Source of the DNA: Callaeas wilsoni | Lineage: Eukaryota > Chordata > Aves > Passeriformes > Callaeidae | Assembly: GCA_013398955.1 (NCBI GenBank) | Contig: VWPU01009596.1 | Span: 62,001 to 126,000, forward strand | Length of the DNA: 64,000 nt | Direction of reading: 5' to 3' | In this document: positions 49,247-61,065 of the stretch, one piece after another | Numbering within the stretch: position 1 is the first letter of the stretch | How the letters are laid out: each line of letters starts with the position of its first letter | Made by a program: the position numbers and the translations under genes | Notes under the pieces: generated by a model | Seen by the model: the letters and a program-made list of their open reading frames with translations, nothing else | What the model was told of the DNA's origin: nothing | Databases searched by the model: none

Positions 49247-50305
49247 ATTGTTATTTTTATTCGGTGTCTCACACTGAAAGGGAGACTCACATCTAAGTGT
49301 CCCAGAACACAGTTTTGGGGGAAGTACTAGATTTCTAAGTGGTTCTGGCTGCCTCTTCTCCTGTTTCTTGCATCCATTAACTCAGAAAGAATGACACAGA
49401 GTGCTCAGCACCTCTGCAAATGCCTTTTTCTGCACATACCCTCTCGTGCAAGGTGAGGCAGGGAGGTATGGAGGCTTGACCCTCCACGACACTCATTTCT
49501 CTCTGTATCAGCCTGACTGCAAGAAGGGGTACTCCTTTCTCTCCTTTATGACATCCCCTAGACACAGAGGATTCCTCCACATTCCTCTATCTTCAGACAC
49601 CCACCCCAGTCCCAAGGTCTGATCCCAAGGCCAGGTTTTGGTGTTTCGGTGTTTTGGTGAGGTGCGTTCTGGTGTGTTTCTTGCCGGGTTTAATCCCCAC
49701 CTGCCAGGAGAGGCTGGGAGAGGCTGCCCCTCCTGTCTGTGCTTGCTCTCCTCATCCCCCCGGAGCCTGGCAGGTCTCACAGGTGCTCCCTTGGTGGTCC
49801 CACTCCTGATCTCCCTCTGGGATGGCTGCACCTGTAACCCAGGCTGAGCTCTCAGACTCAGCTCCAGGCTGTGTTCCGATGAAACAACCATCCCCACAAT
49901 TCGCTGGCATCTCGTGATATTTTGGGCTGTTTCCCCCTTTTCACTCCCCTGACAGGCTACAGGCTTGCAAGGAAACGAATAGCTGGACACTGTGCAGAAA
50001 AATTGCATCTTCACTGGGGTTTATGTGAATGTCACGTATAACATCCAAGGGCTGAGACAAAAACCAATAAAACTATTGTTTAGAGTAGCTTTTTGAAGGG
50101 GCCTGCACTAAAAGCAAGGCATGGGGGAAAAAAACAAATCCATTTTTCTGCAGATGTTAGGGGCTGATGCCTGTCCTGTGCTGCCTGGGGCCCAGCCTGT
50201 CGTGTGCTCCTCGTGCCACAGTGGACGTGTGTGATCACGGCCTGTCCCTGTCACCGTGCCAGAGAGGTTAAGCCATGCAGGAGTGTCTTTCAGACCATCT
50301 GGATT

Positions 50306-50351
50306 AAAAAAAAAACCAACCCAAAAACAAAAACAAACAAACAAACAAAAA
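50306..50351 (+). repeat. A-rich (CAAA)n tract
   Basis: A10 followed by CCAACCC and then AAAAAC/CAAA steps. Confidence 0.9.
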
Positions 50352-52465
50352 CCTATAATAAAAATAATATTCTGCAGAGGCTTTGTATTCTGGCCATCCT
50401 CTCTAGTTTGTTTTTCTTTGAGTTTTTTATTTTTTTTAACTTCTTAAAATGCTGCAGTAATTGTGCAGGTCAGACAGGACGGCAAATTTAGCGTAACAAA
50501 TTACAGGCTTAAAAAATGACAGACTAGCAAGGAGATGTGGGGATAGCTTCTCTTCAAGTCATTCCATCTCAATCAGCCCAATTTTGAGGCAGGGGGTTGC
50601 CTGAATGGTACAAAGGAGGCAGCTTGAGAAAAGAGGATCCCTCTCAGCTCTAATGATGCAGTGTAACTTAAACTTTGCTCTGCTGACTTTGTGGTATTTG
50701 CTTGTACCTTTGGGAGAAGAATTGCCTGCTTAGATTATACACCTGTCAAATGGGCAATATCTGCCTGCCAATGCTAACTTCCTCCACTGAAAATATCCTG
50801 TAATTAGGACAAACTGCAGCAATGAGCTCTAATTCCTTCAGACCCAGTCCTAGCAGATGCTGAGCACCTCCTGTGAATTACACAGCAACAGGAACCAACA
50901 GCACTCCGTGTCGTATGAGGCCGTGTCCTTTGCTGGATGAATGAAGAAGCCATTCAGAATTAAAGATAAATAATAAATACGCACTGAATTTGCGTCAGTG
51001 TCTCATACAAGAGACAAGGCATCCCCAGCCAAAGATGAAAGTGGCCACCGTGTCAGCACGTCCTGGCAGAGTGAACCCCAGGTGAATGTGTTCAACCACC
51101 TCCCTGGTCCTCATCACCCTCTCATGGATGGAATTCCCCAACAGGCAGAGCAAAGAGGCTGGCACTGGTGAACCATGAGTGGCTGTACAAAGACAGCGGT
51201 GATGCTTCCCACACCATAAAGCCTAAAAGATTTTGAGAAAATAGCAGGAAGGAGGTTTGTGCATCTACACGTGAAAGAGATTTGGATTTTTAAGGAAACT
51301 GCGTAGGTCTCTGCTTCATCCTTTCAGTAGGTTCAGGGAATTTACCACCTGTACATAGATTTTCAGTTTGACAGAAGGTGCAGGGTGTGTCATGACTGTT
51401 CTGTCCATGAAAACCCTGCAAGGCATCCTAAGGACAGAAGCCTAAACTTTTGTCTCTACAGGTAAACATGCCAATACTCTCCTAATTGCAAGTGGCTCAT
51501 TTTCCACTTTGTTTTACATTTAGGATACATTCTGCAGGTCTACCGCTGACATTTTTTAAAAATACACTTTTAATAAGAAAACAAGTTCGAGACTTTGCCA
51601 AGAAGATATTAAAGCAATTTTGGTATTCCCCCTGTCCTTCCCATACCCCAGCAGCTCCTTAGACAGATATCCATCTCTCTGAGATTAATTAGAAGTTAAA
51701 TAGCTGAACAGCCTAAGGATGATGTCTTCTGTTGTGCAATGGAGCAATCAGGAATTATTGTCCTGGTTTCCACCCTGTTGAAGCCTGTCTGTCTTGAAGA
51801 GGCAAATCCAGTATTTTCCACCCTGGTAAATTGCTGTCTTGTTTCTTTTCCTACAACGGTTGCAAAGATGGAAAAGGTTTTCATTAGGGAAGGCATTTTG
51901 ACCTTTATTATCACTTGTTCCTGCTGTTCAGACCTGACAGAGGGCCTATGAAGACCAGGATGATCAGAAGAGCAGAATAAATATTTCTTCTACTTTTTTT
52001 TTTCTGCTAAGAAGTCTGTGAAGCAGCCCGTGAGTCTCATGCTAATACTGTGTTTTTGAAACAGAAATTCAGATGTGTTATAGCTCCGGGAGGGGGGGGG
52101 AAATCAAAGCAATATATTTTTTACGACTGAGTCTGGAATAATCTTTTGAAATCTTCATCATTATCAAAGGAAAATGGAGGGGCTAAAGCTGGAGTTCAGG
52201 GAACTTTATTTTCACCTGCTTTTAAAAATGTGCCTCTCTCGAAACCCTGAACCGAGGAGGAGCATTGTTTTTTTTCCTTTTGATTGTTGTTTGCCACATT
52301 TGAAAAAATTCACTGTATGGGAGTGATTCACAGGCTGAAGACAGGCATATATTGAATTATATGTTGACATATGTGAGAGGAACCATAAATATATTGAATC
52401 TGCATGTAGAAGTCCTTTCTGAGGCCCAATGTCACATGCTGGTCATCATGCAGCTTCAGCAGGCT

Positions 52466-52519
52466 TGCTGGTCCTGCCAAACTTTGAATGATCACTGCTG
52501 GTCCTGCCAAATTTTGAAT
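52466..52519 (+). repeat. 30-bp near-tandem duplication
   Basis: TGCTGGTCCTGCCAAACTTT at 52466 recurs 30 bp later with one change (ATTTTGAAT for ACTTTGAAT). Confidence 0.9.
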
Positions 52520-52840
52520 TAACCAGTTCAGTGTCAGGATTTCACTCTCAACAGAGACTTTATACTTTTTTGGTGGCAACTTACTGAACGGTATTTGTAA
52601 ATTGCATCTTCTCACGATGTAAAGACTGCTGATTGCTTTCAAGACGATTTAACTCTGTGCTGAAAGGATTGTGCCAGCACCAATACACCATCAGCAGGTG
52701 CTTTGATCAGGCTGGTTTCTTTCACTAGGAGGTGGATGTTTTTCATAAATATGAACAACTTCATTCCCACAAGCTCTTCTGTTCTTTCCATGCTGACCTC
52801 TCTTGCTGTTTTAAGATTTGCTGTTGGACAAGGGTGCCCA

Positions 52841-53520
52841 CGAAGCAGGAGAAACAGAAAGGAGGTGGGAGGGGGAAAGGCTTGTCAGGACCTCTTTGAA
52901 CTGGTGACAACAGCTAGCTTTTGCAACCTGAGGGTGGCCTCCCACTGTCTGCAAGACCTTCTGCTGCGTTATGTGACACAGCTCGTTTGCACACCCAGCA
53001 AGGGGCACAGAGTGACAAGGGCAGAGAAGGGACCCTAAATGTCCCAGCTGCTCCCAGTGTCATCCCAGGGCCACCCACCAGCCAGTCGGAGGCCCACAGG
53101 ACAGCCCCAGGAGCCAGGGGCAGGATGGCAGGCAGGAACTCAAACCAAAGGCTCCTGAGGACTGACCCACCTCGTTGTGGTCCTGCCAAGGCTGTCCCAG
53201 GACAGCCCCAGCCCAGCATGAACCCCATCACCAGCAGCCAAGGATGGAGATGACCCAGGGAGGAACAGGAGTGGCAAAAGAGGAGACAAGAGGGCAAAAC
53301 CAGCTGGTAGCAGTTGGCTGGTGTGCAGACTTGTGAGCCATGCCCTGCATCCAGCCAGCTGAGTCCTGCTCACCTGAGTCCTTCCCCTGTCCCTGGGAGC
53401 TCAGTGTGTGTCCCCATCTCCGGGGTCCGACTGCAGCTGGCATGGAGGTGCAGCCTTGAGGCTCTGTGCCAGTGCAGCAGGACTCTTCACCCTTGAAACG
53501 TGGACAAACAACTCAAACAA
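52841..53520. other. GC-rich patch poor in CpG, no gene recognised
   Basis: About 680 bp of GC-rich sequence dominated by CAGC/CCAG/CTGG words with few CpG. Open frames of 70-127 codons occur on both strands, as expected from composition. It may be a decayed GC-rich repeat or a gene-conversion-affected patch. Confidence 0.3.
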
Positions 53521-56500
53521 CACCCTGTTTTCCAAGCTAGCAGTGGTGGGCATCATGTGCTGGTTTTGGTGTTGAATTGTGCCAAAACTAGCCTGGCTCA
53601 TTAACCCTGAATTAACACCCTGATAGTGAGGCGAAGATTTGGCAGATAAGGTGCCAAGCTGACTGGGAGATATGTGAGTTGCAGTTCCATCACTTTACAC
53701 TATAAAAGTCCAAGTTCACTTTCATTTATTAGGTTTTTCAGACATATTCCTCCTTGGAGTGTGTGTTTGAAGTTTCCTCCCTTGGGAAGGGGACACCAGT
53801 CCAAGGATCCTCCTTGAGATCAAGAGAAAGAGACAAGTGTTGATCTGGTGAGTTACATCAATCTCTAGTGAATGTCTGTTTATTTTTGCCACCTTTAATA
53901 TGATGGCTTTAATATAATTGCTTTGATCTGGTGCACTACACTATACAACACACTGCTAGCAATTTTAGCTTTTATAGCGTGTAGTTAACGATTCCAATTA
54001 AAATGGCAGGGGTTCTCTAGTAAGCCGCTTGGATCTGTCTGGATGCATTTTCCCCTTGATGTTTCCAGCAGACTTACATCTCGTTTTCTTCTCTGGAACT
54101 GGAATGTTGCATACTCGGGCAGAGGGGAAGTAACAACATCCTTGGAGGAGCATTATTCGCACCAAAATATGGATACAAATAGCTGGATGTGACATAGCAA
54201 CAATTTTCCCATCACTTTTGCAAGATGTGTTTTATCCAGTGAAAAAAATCTATGCCTTCCTTAACTATAGCATAAACGATTCCAGATTTGTGCATTTTGG
54301 AGTCAGTTAAGGCTTTTAATTTTTTTTTTTTTTAATGTTGTAAATACACACTTTTATTTTTCTGGAAGACAGTTAGCAGTGTCTTGCCATCATCACCATT
54401 TCGTCAAGGGTAGATGTTAGTGTTTTTTCCTCAGCTGAGACATTGCCTCCCTCTTCTGCTACGCAGAAGGTTTGGTCCTTTGCTTCACACTACAAAGGCC
54501 AGCCTAACAAGTACCTCAGCAATATATTTTCTTTACTGAATGGGGTTTGAGCAGGAGTTCTATTAGCAAAGGTGTACTCTTTGTCTCCTTTTACTGTGTC
54601 TTCCAGGCTTGCTGTTCAGTCTCAAATAAAAATCTATGATGACAAATATCTCACCCTCCTGCATTCGTCACATTACCAAACTGGCTGTATGGCAGATTTT
54701 TGATGTTTGATAGAAATTTCTACAGGCAAAGCTCAGCTTTTCCAATCTTTGCATGAAATACTTCTCCCTGGGGTAGCTCAGCACATGCCTACAGTGCCCC
54801 ACACTAGGTCTTAATGTAGGTGTTGATCGAAATTTACGTTTTCATCAAAAGTGTTCATGAATATCTGCTTTTGTGGGTAACTCCTTCTATGCACCTGAGT
54901 GCATAGATTAAATTTTTGCAGAAACAGCCTTAGTTGTGCCATGCTGGCTGATAAAAATAAGCCTTTCTTCCACTGAATTAGGTGCATTTACTGAACCTCT
55001 ACTTGCTTCTGAGGGCTGTTAAGGCTCGCGCAAATCTTCCACCTTCACACGGGTGCAAGCGGCTGTACCTAAACCTGCCTGGGCATCTGGAACTTGCAAA
55101 AGGGTTGCTCTGAGCTCTGCATTCACCACTAGATTTACCACTAAATCACCCAGACAACCTGACAACAGGTGCGCAGGTTTCATTTCTGCTGGCATGAAGA
55201 CAAATCACTTTCCCCCAGGTTCCAGCTTATGACAGATGTGCTTCTCTGGCAAACCCTTAATCTGTGAAATGCCCTGTGACTCCAGAGATGGCTTTAGCCT
55301 TGCTGTGGGTGCAGTCCTGCAGGGTGACAGGCTGCAAACTGGCCCTGGTGTGACAGTCAGCACTCTCTCATCCTGCTCTTTTCTGTGGTGCTCCTTGTTT
55401 TAGCGCGTGACTTGAGGTGACACCACCTTAGTGCCTGGATGTTCGCAAGCTGTGCATATCATTTCTGTTTTCTGCACCCATTTCAGAGAAGGATCGTGGG
55501 CTCCTGCACAGATTAATCCCATGGGTTTATCCACTACCCCTGCAAAGCCTGGACTGTAATCAGATGGGCTGCCCGTGTCCAAAGTCAGCCTTGCCACCAC
55601 ATCTTCTGCAAGGTTTTCTTTTTCTTTCAGCCGTTCAGTGCTACCACCCTGCTGCCACTCACTGCAGCTCTCAGCAGCCTGGTATCACCCTCTGAGAGCC
55701 ATAGAGATGTTGCTGGTGTTTTATTTGATCTCCGAAATGGCGCTTCCGAGTTGTGTAGTTGTGGGATTGCTGACGACATAGGTAAAAATTTCCGCACTGG
55801 GCTCACGGAGCACAGAATCGGCTCTTTGTCATGAGGCACTGTTTGTTTCTCAAGGTGCTGGAGGTATTAATGACCAGGCAGTGGTCATTAATAAAATTCG
55901 AAGGCTCTGTTTTGGCTTTATGACCTCCCCATGACATGAATGTTCTGTGGTAATTTGTTACATTACTCTGAAGGCAATGCTTGAAACTGTGAAATAGAGA
56001 TTTTTGTGAGCTAGATAGGGGCTCTAGTATCAAAAATTAGTATCTGCACTGTAGTCTATAAGTTTTCTTACTAGAATTTTAAAGCAAAATGACCTAATTC
56101 CATAATATACAGGACACCGAACACCATGTTTTATCTTACAGGAAAAAGAACCTGTAATTTTACAGATTTATTATAGTTCATTTGATCTTTTCCAAGCAAA
56201 ATACCAAAACCAGATTTAAAACTCAATGAACAACCAAAGCAACTTCTAAAAGTTCCTTAAGCAAGGAATAAAAATATATCATTATTTAAGCAACTAATCA
56301 GTGAATTTTCCCTACATGTCTATAGATACGGATATAAATGTAAACAGAGTGTGCACTCTCAGGAGAGAGTGCTATTGGTTTTTATCTTAATTTCTGGTGC
56401 TTTTAATGCTGTCTTTAAACAAAGCTTCTCAAAGGACAGTGAAAGTTCAATCACATCTGCTCTGGAGTATTCTCTGCACTGGAATATTATTAATTTCCAA

Positions 56501-59500
56501 ACCAGAAAATAAATTATTTCTTGAATGGCAAGCTTTCTGTGGGACCTTGTGAGGATATATGCCCATGCATATTTGTATGTTTATATACACACAAATATTT
56601 ATGCGTGTATTTTCAAGTTTTCAAAAGAATTCCTTTCATATCTTCTGTACACAGGCAACAGATGTTCCAGATTAATTCAAGCTCCTGGAATTCAGATGCA
56701 CTTGACAGGAATTGGACTCCTCACCAGCTGAGCAACCACAGTTCTGTGTCTGGAAACCATTACACATCTGCTACTTATAAGTGCTGCAGCGTGACTGAAA
56801 CAGAGCTGCAGAAACTGGTCTCGCAGCCCAAATTTTGTCAGATCTCTTTTTCCCCCCACCTATTTGCAAGTCAGCCTTATTCCATTTAATAAGAAATGGC
56901 TACGCTCACATTCAGTCACACAGCAAAAGCAGTGACAGCCAGCACAGAAAGGACCCTTTTTTCTCCATTTTAGCTAGGGAAGTGCAGCTAGATAGCTAGA
57001 CTGAAAAAAACCACGATATTTCTGCTTGTGGATCAGGACATGTCTGTTTTCTGATGGGATCTTTAAGAGCATGGGCAGGCAGAATTGCTTTTTCTTCCTC
57101 CCCAGAATGAAAGCAGTGACATTTTTCTCTTTGAAAGTTTCTATGCAGCCCTTCAAAACCAGCTGCAAAACCTGGACCTTTAGAAATAAATGATTTGCCA
57201 TTTGAAGAAACACACGACCCTGAATCTCTGCATTGTTATTTTGTTACACTCTACCAAAAAAAAAAAAAAAGGCATTTTATTGAATTTCTCATCTTAAATA
57301 TCTGAGTGCTGTTCATCTGAATTCATGCAATCCATGAAAAGAAGTCTTCTCTAATGTTCTCCTGCTAAGTGAGATTTTTTCCTATTTCTGCACTTTCAGC
57401 TTTACAATCTTTATAGTTTAAAAGTGCATTATTTCCAAAGCACTCCTTTTCTTTCTCACTCTCTCTCTTTTAACTGCATCACCTGTCATAGACATGCACT
57501 AAAGCCATAGCAAAAACAAGCATTTAAACCACAATCTCTGCTTATGCACAGCACTGCGAGTGAGAGAAAAGAGAACAACAAAAAAAAAGGAAGATAAATC
57601 CTCCCACTGCTTTGACTTTCATCAATAATTCAGGATGCTAAAATGATTCTTTCTAGACCTTGTGTATCTGTTAGGTAAGCCTTGTAAGCCCCACTCAGGC
57701 CTTTGTCTTGCTGCCTGACACCTTATTACCTTTGAGGAGAAATATGGGATGGCTCCCTAGGCAAGGGAAGTGAAGATTAATAATGACTTACATTGGAAAA
57801 TACTCTCTTTCTGCCATTCATATTTTTCTCCACTCAATTTTCCTATTAAAAGAGAAAAACAAAGACAAGGGCTGTGCACCTTTTAAATTTTTTTTTCCTG
57901 CAGTCTCTGTGGACTGATGGGCATTTCCCAGAGGACAGCTCCTCTGGCATCAAAAATGTTTGATCCTCCATTTTCAACCTGAACAATCTTCCACATCATC
58001 TTCCTACCACTGCTTGCATGCATAATGTCAATTGCTACCAGGACATGATTTAATAAATCAGAGCCTTTGGGCTGGAAATTCTGTGCCAATGGGCTCACAG
58101 TTCACATGCTCCTAATGCAGTGAAAAAAAACCCGAGGCAGTTCTTCCATAATTCTCCAGTTTTTTAAATGGATTCATACATCAGTGTATTTACAATCAGT
58201 GCGAGTAATAAGGACTTTTTTTTTTTTTAGGTTAACAGCTAGACTTTTTAAGTATGTGTTTAACTCTGTGCATACCCAAATTAATGAGTCTTAATTGCTT
58301 TTCTGCATTAGCATGTGAGTAATGTTAGATGTGCATTTTAATTGTGCTTTTAGGAGTGAAAATTTTTGGCTCAAGTCTTGTTGTAAATCCATTTTAAGCT
58401 GTGTAAGAAAGATTTCTTTTTTTTAAATTAAGCCAGGCATTGCATGCCACAGCGACCACAATGCAAACTAAGGGACAGATTATATCACAAATGTAAGTAA
58501 ACAGTTGTGGAGGTAAAAATATTTGGAAAAATGGTAGTATCACACAATTAAATACTGTTTATGTAATGACAGTACCAAACAAATAATTAATACCATTATT
58601 TTTTAGTACAGATGTTATATTAGTACCATTTATAAATAAGATGAAAAATGTTATCTCTGGGAAGCGGTGGTTGAAATAAAATAAACCTAAAAACACAGAA
58701 GCACTAAGTATTACCCAGGTGGAAAAACATTTTGTATTATAATATACATTAAAATTGGTCATTTGAGGGTGTGTGGGGACAGTTTCAGAAGGGGCTCAGT
58801 GAAGAAAAGCTCTTAATAAAATGCATGTAACCAAGATCTGAAGGCAAATTACAAAGAAATTTTTTTATTCTCTCTGAGGGTGCATACCCCTAGGTTGTTT
58901 GATGAATAAATGGGAGGAGAAACTTTTCAAACTGTTACTTTAAAGAGAAATTTACTCCTGGTGGACTATGTCACCTCTGTCAGACACACGATACAAGCAT
59001 GAACAAAGGGACCTACTGAGAATATAAAGTGTTAAACCTTTGCTTTCCTGTCACTAGAATTGATTTAAACTCGTGGGCGGTGGCAGGGGAGAATTTTGTT
59101 ATTGGTTTCTGGAGGAAAAGTAATATATTGATACGGAAAATACATTCTAACACTGCAACTGACATGGGCCACGGGAGAGCCGTGAGAAGTGTCAGAAATT
59201 TAGCTTTGAAACTGCAGCACGAAGGGTGGTGTTTCACCACTTGATGTCACTCTAGCATTTGATGTTTGTAATTCCTTGCCCGTTTTTAGTAGCTGCTGTT
59301 GTTTCTGGACTTTTTTTTTTTAATTATTATTTTTATCGTGGTCGTTGCTGCTGTTTTTAATAAGAATGAAAGGCAGCCCCTAACAGCCCCGAAAACTAAC
59401 AATTAATCTTGTTGAGTATTAAACAAACAGTATAAAGCCTTGGGTACCAAACTGATCTGCAATAAGCTGATTCAGGGGTGGACAGAATTTGCACAGTTCA

Positions 59501-59815
59501 AGGTTTGGAAATCTGTCAAATCTGCTACTGTAGCTATTGGTGAAATTGAGCAAGTTCCAATCCTCTTCCCTATAGATCTTTTCCCCCTTCCTGAAATAGG
59601 TATCTCCTGACACTGATACTTCTGTGCACATCTTTCTCTCAGTGACACAGGCAGCATTTCACATTTTCTATAAAAACCAGTTTTATTTTACAACTATTCA
59701 AAAAACAAACTCATTTCAGACAGTGATTTTCTCTGTGCTGTGTGCAATGCATGGAAAATCAGGTAAGAGATCTTGTGTGTCCTGTTGCCTCCAGGTATTG
59801 GGAGAAAGTGGGAAC
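53521..59815. other. long single-copy stretch, no gene recognised
   Basis: Mostly AT-rich single-copy DNA with homopolymer runs (A15 at 57256-57270, T-runs near 54.32 and 58.22 kb). No gene, transposon or RNA gene recognised. Confidence 0.45.
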
Positions 59816-59966
59816 GAGAGAAATGGAGAGAGAGAGAAAGAGAAACCGAGAGAAATAGAGAGAGGGAGAAGGAAGGGAAGGGAAGGGAAGGGAAGGGAAG
59901 GGAAGGGAAGGGAAGGGAAGGGAAGGGAAGGGAAGGGAAGGGAAGGGAAGGGAAGGGAAGGGAAGG
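59816..59966 (+). repeat. (GA)n-rich lead-in and (GGAAG)n microsatellite up to the gap
   Basis: GAGA-rich sequence turns into about nineteen uninterrupted GGAAG units (59871-59966) that run straight into the N-run. True array length is unknown. Confidence 0.97.
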
Positions 59967-60138
59967 NNNNNNNNNNNNNNNNNNNNNNNNNNNNNNNNNN
60001 NNNNNNNNNNNNNNNNNNNNNNNNNNNNNNNNNNNNNNNNNNNNNNNNNNNNNNNNNNNNNNNNNNNNNNNNNNNNNNNNNNNNNNNNNNNNNNNNNNNN
60101 NNNNNNNNNNNNNNNNNNNNNNNNNNNNNNNNNNNNNN
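59967..60138. other. assembly gap (172 N)
   Basis: Undetermined bases. Sequence after the gap does not continue the repeat, so the array ends inside the gap. Confidence 0.99.
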
Positions 60139-60334
60139 AACTGAGAATATCCTGAAACTGAGGCTAGCAGATGAGAGTATGCTGTACCAGCCAGAGAGCA
60201 CACGCATCCCTTGAAGCCCAGGTGTAGCCAGCTGCAAAATTTCTTACCCAAAGGCCACAGCCACACAAATGTTTTGGAGTGATTCTTTAAAAGCTCTGTG
60301 TCTGCTCCTTTCCTGGCTGTCTTTCCATGGCCGC

Positions 60335-61065
60335 TGTGGTGGGGTGACCTTGGCCAGCTGCCAGGTGCTCAGCAAGCCACCCGCTCACTCCTCCTCCTCC
60401 TCCTCCTTAAGCAAGACAGCAGGAAGAAAATAAGATTAAAAGCTCACAGGTCAAGATAAGGACACGGAGATTACTCACCAGTTACTATCATGGGCAAAAC
60501 ACGGGGAAGACTAATTCAATTTATTGCCAGTTAATCGCAGAGGAGGATGAAACACCTTCCCCAGCACCACCAAGAACCGCTCCAGCGGAAATCCTTTCCA
60601 TGAGGTGCCGTTCCCTCAGGAGCTCCACTGTGGGTCCCCACAGGTCAGGAGCCCTCCAGGGCGGCAGGTTCCTTCAGGACACAACCCCCTGCTCCAGCCT
60701 CCTCCAGGGGATCTCTGTTCCCCTGCTCACTTCCATGAGCTGCAGGGGCTCAGCTGCCTCTCCTTGATCCTTCCCAGGGAAATCGCAGCTGCGGCGCCTG
60801 GAGCAGCTCCTGCCCGTCCTCCTGCGCTGCCCTGGGTGTCTGCAGGGCTGTTTTTCTCACATCCGTCCCGCTCCTCTCTGTCACAGCTGCTGTGCAGTGG
60901 TTTTTAGGCTCCTCTCACATGCTGTGGCAGAGCTGACTCCGGTGTCACCGAGGGGCTCAGCTTTCCCAGCAGCTGCTCCGTCCTGGAGCTGTCCCACACA
61001 GGGGCATCCCCCCGTGTCACCTCAGGGGAGCCAACCCTGCAGCCCACTCACCACCAAAAACACCC
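60335..61065 (-). mobile_element. avian endogenous retrovirus LTR, antisense
   Basis: On the plus strand it begins TGTGGTGGGGTGACCTTGGC, followed by CAGGTGCTCAGCAAGCC, GTCAAGATAAGGACACGGAG, CAATTTATTGCCAGTTAATC, GGCGCCTGGAGCAGCTCCTG, GTGTCTGCAGGGCTGTTTTT and CTGCAGCCCACTCACCACC. This order matches an LTR I know to be abundant in bird genomes, read antisense: the CA end is at 60335 and the AATAAA signal is near 60522 on the minus strand. The TG end near 61065 is decayed and the middle is shortened. No internal retroviral sequence adjoins it, so it is a solo or partial LTR. The 100-codon plus-strand frame inside is incidental. Confidence 0.75.
60388..60406 (+). repeat. (CTC)n run within the LTR
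   Basis: Six CTC triplets expanded from the CTCC-rich part of the LTR. Confidence 0.9.

Larger units (their letters stand above)
48020..52840. other. single-copy sequence with simple repeats, no gene recognised
   Basis: No gene recognised. Positions 48830-49040 are repeat-free with CCAATTAATTA and related sites (possible conserved element). The minus-strand 168-codon frame at 49508-50014 is the longest not explained by simple repeats here, but it has no domain. A 30-bp near-tandem pair lies at 52466-52519. Confidence 0.4.

Noticed and set aside
49508..50014. 168-codon minus-strand frame
   Set aside because: No recognisable domain, no splice or promoter support; kept only as a note in the region entry.
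60605..60907. 100-codon plus-strand frame
   Set aside because: Lies inside the antisense avian LTR.
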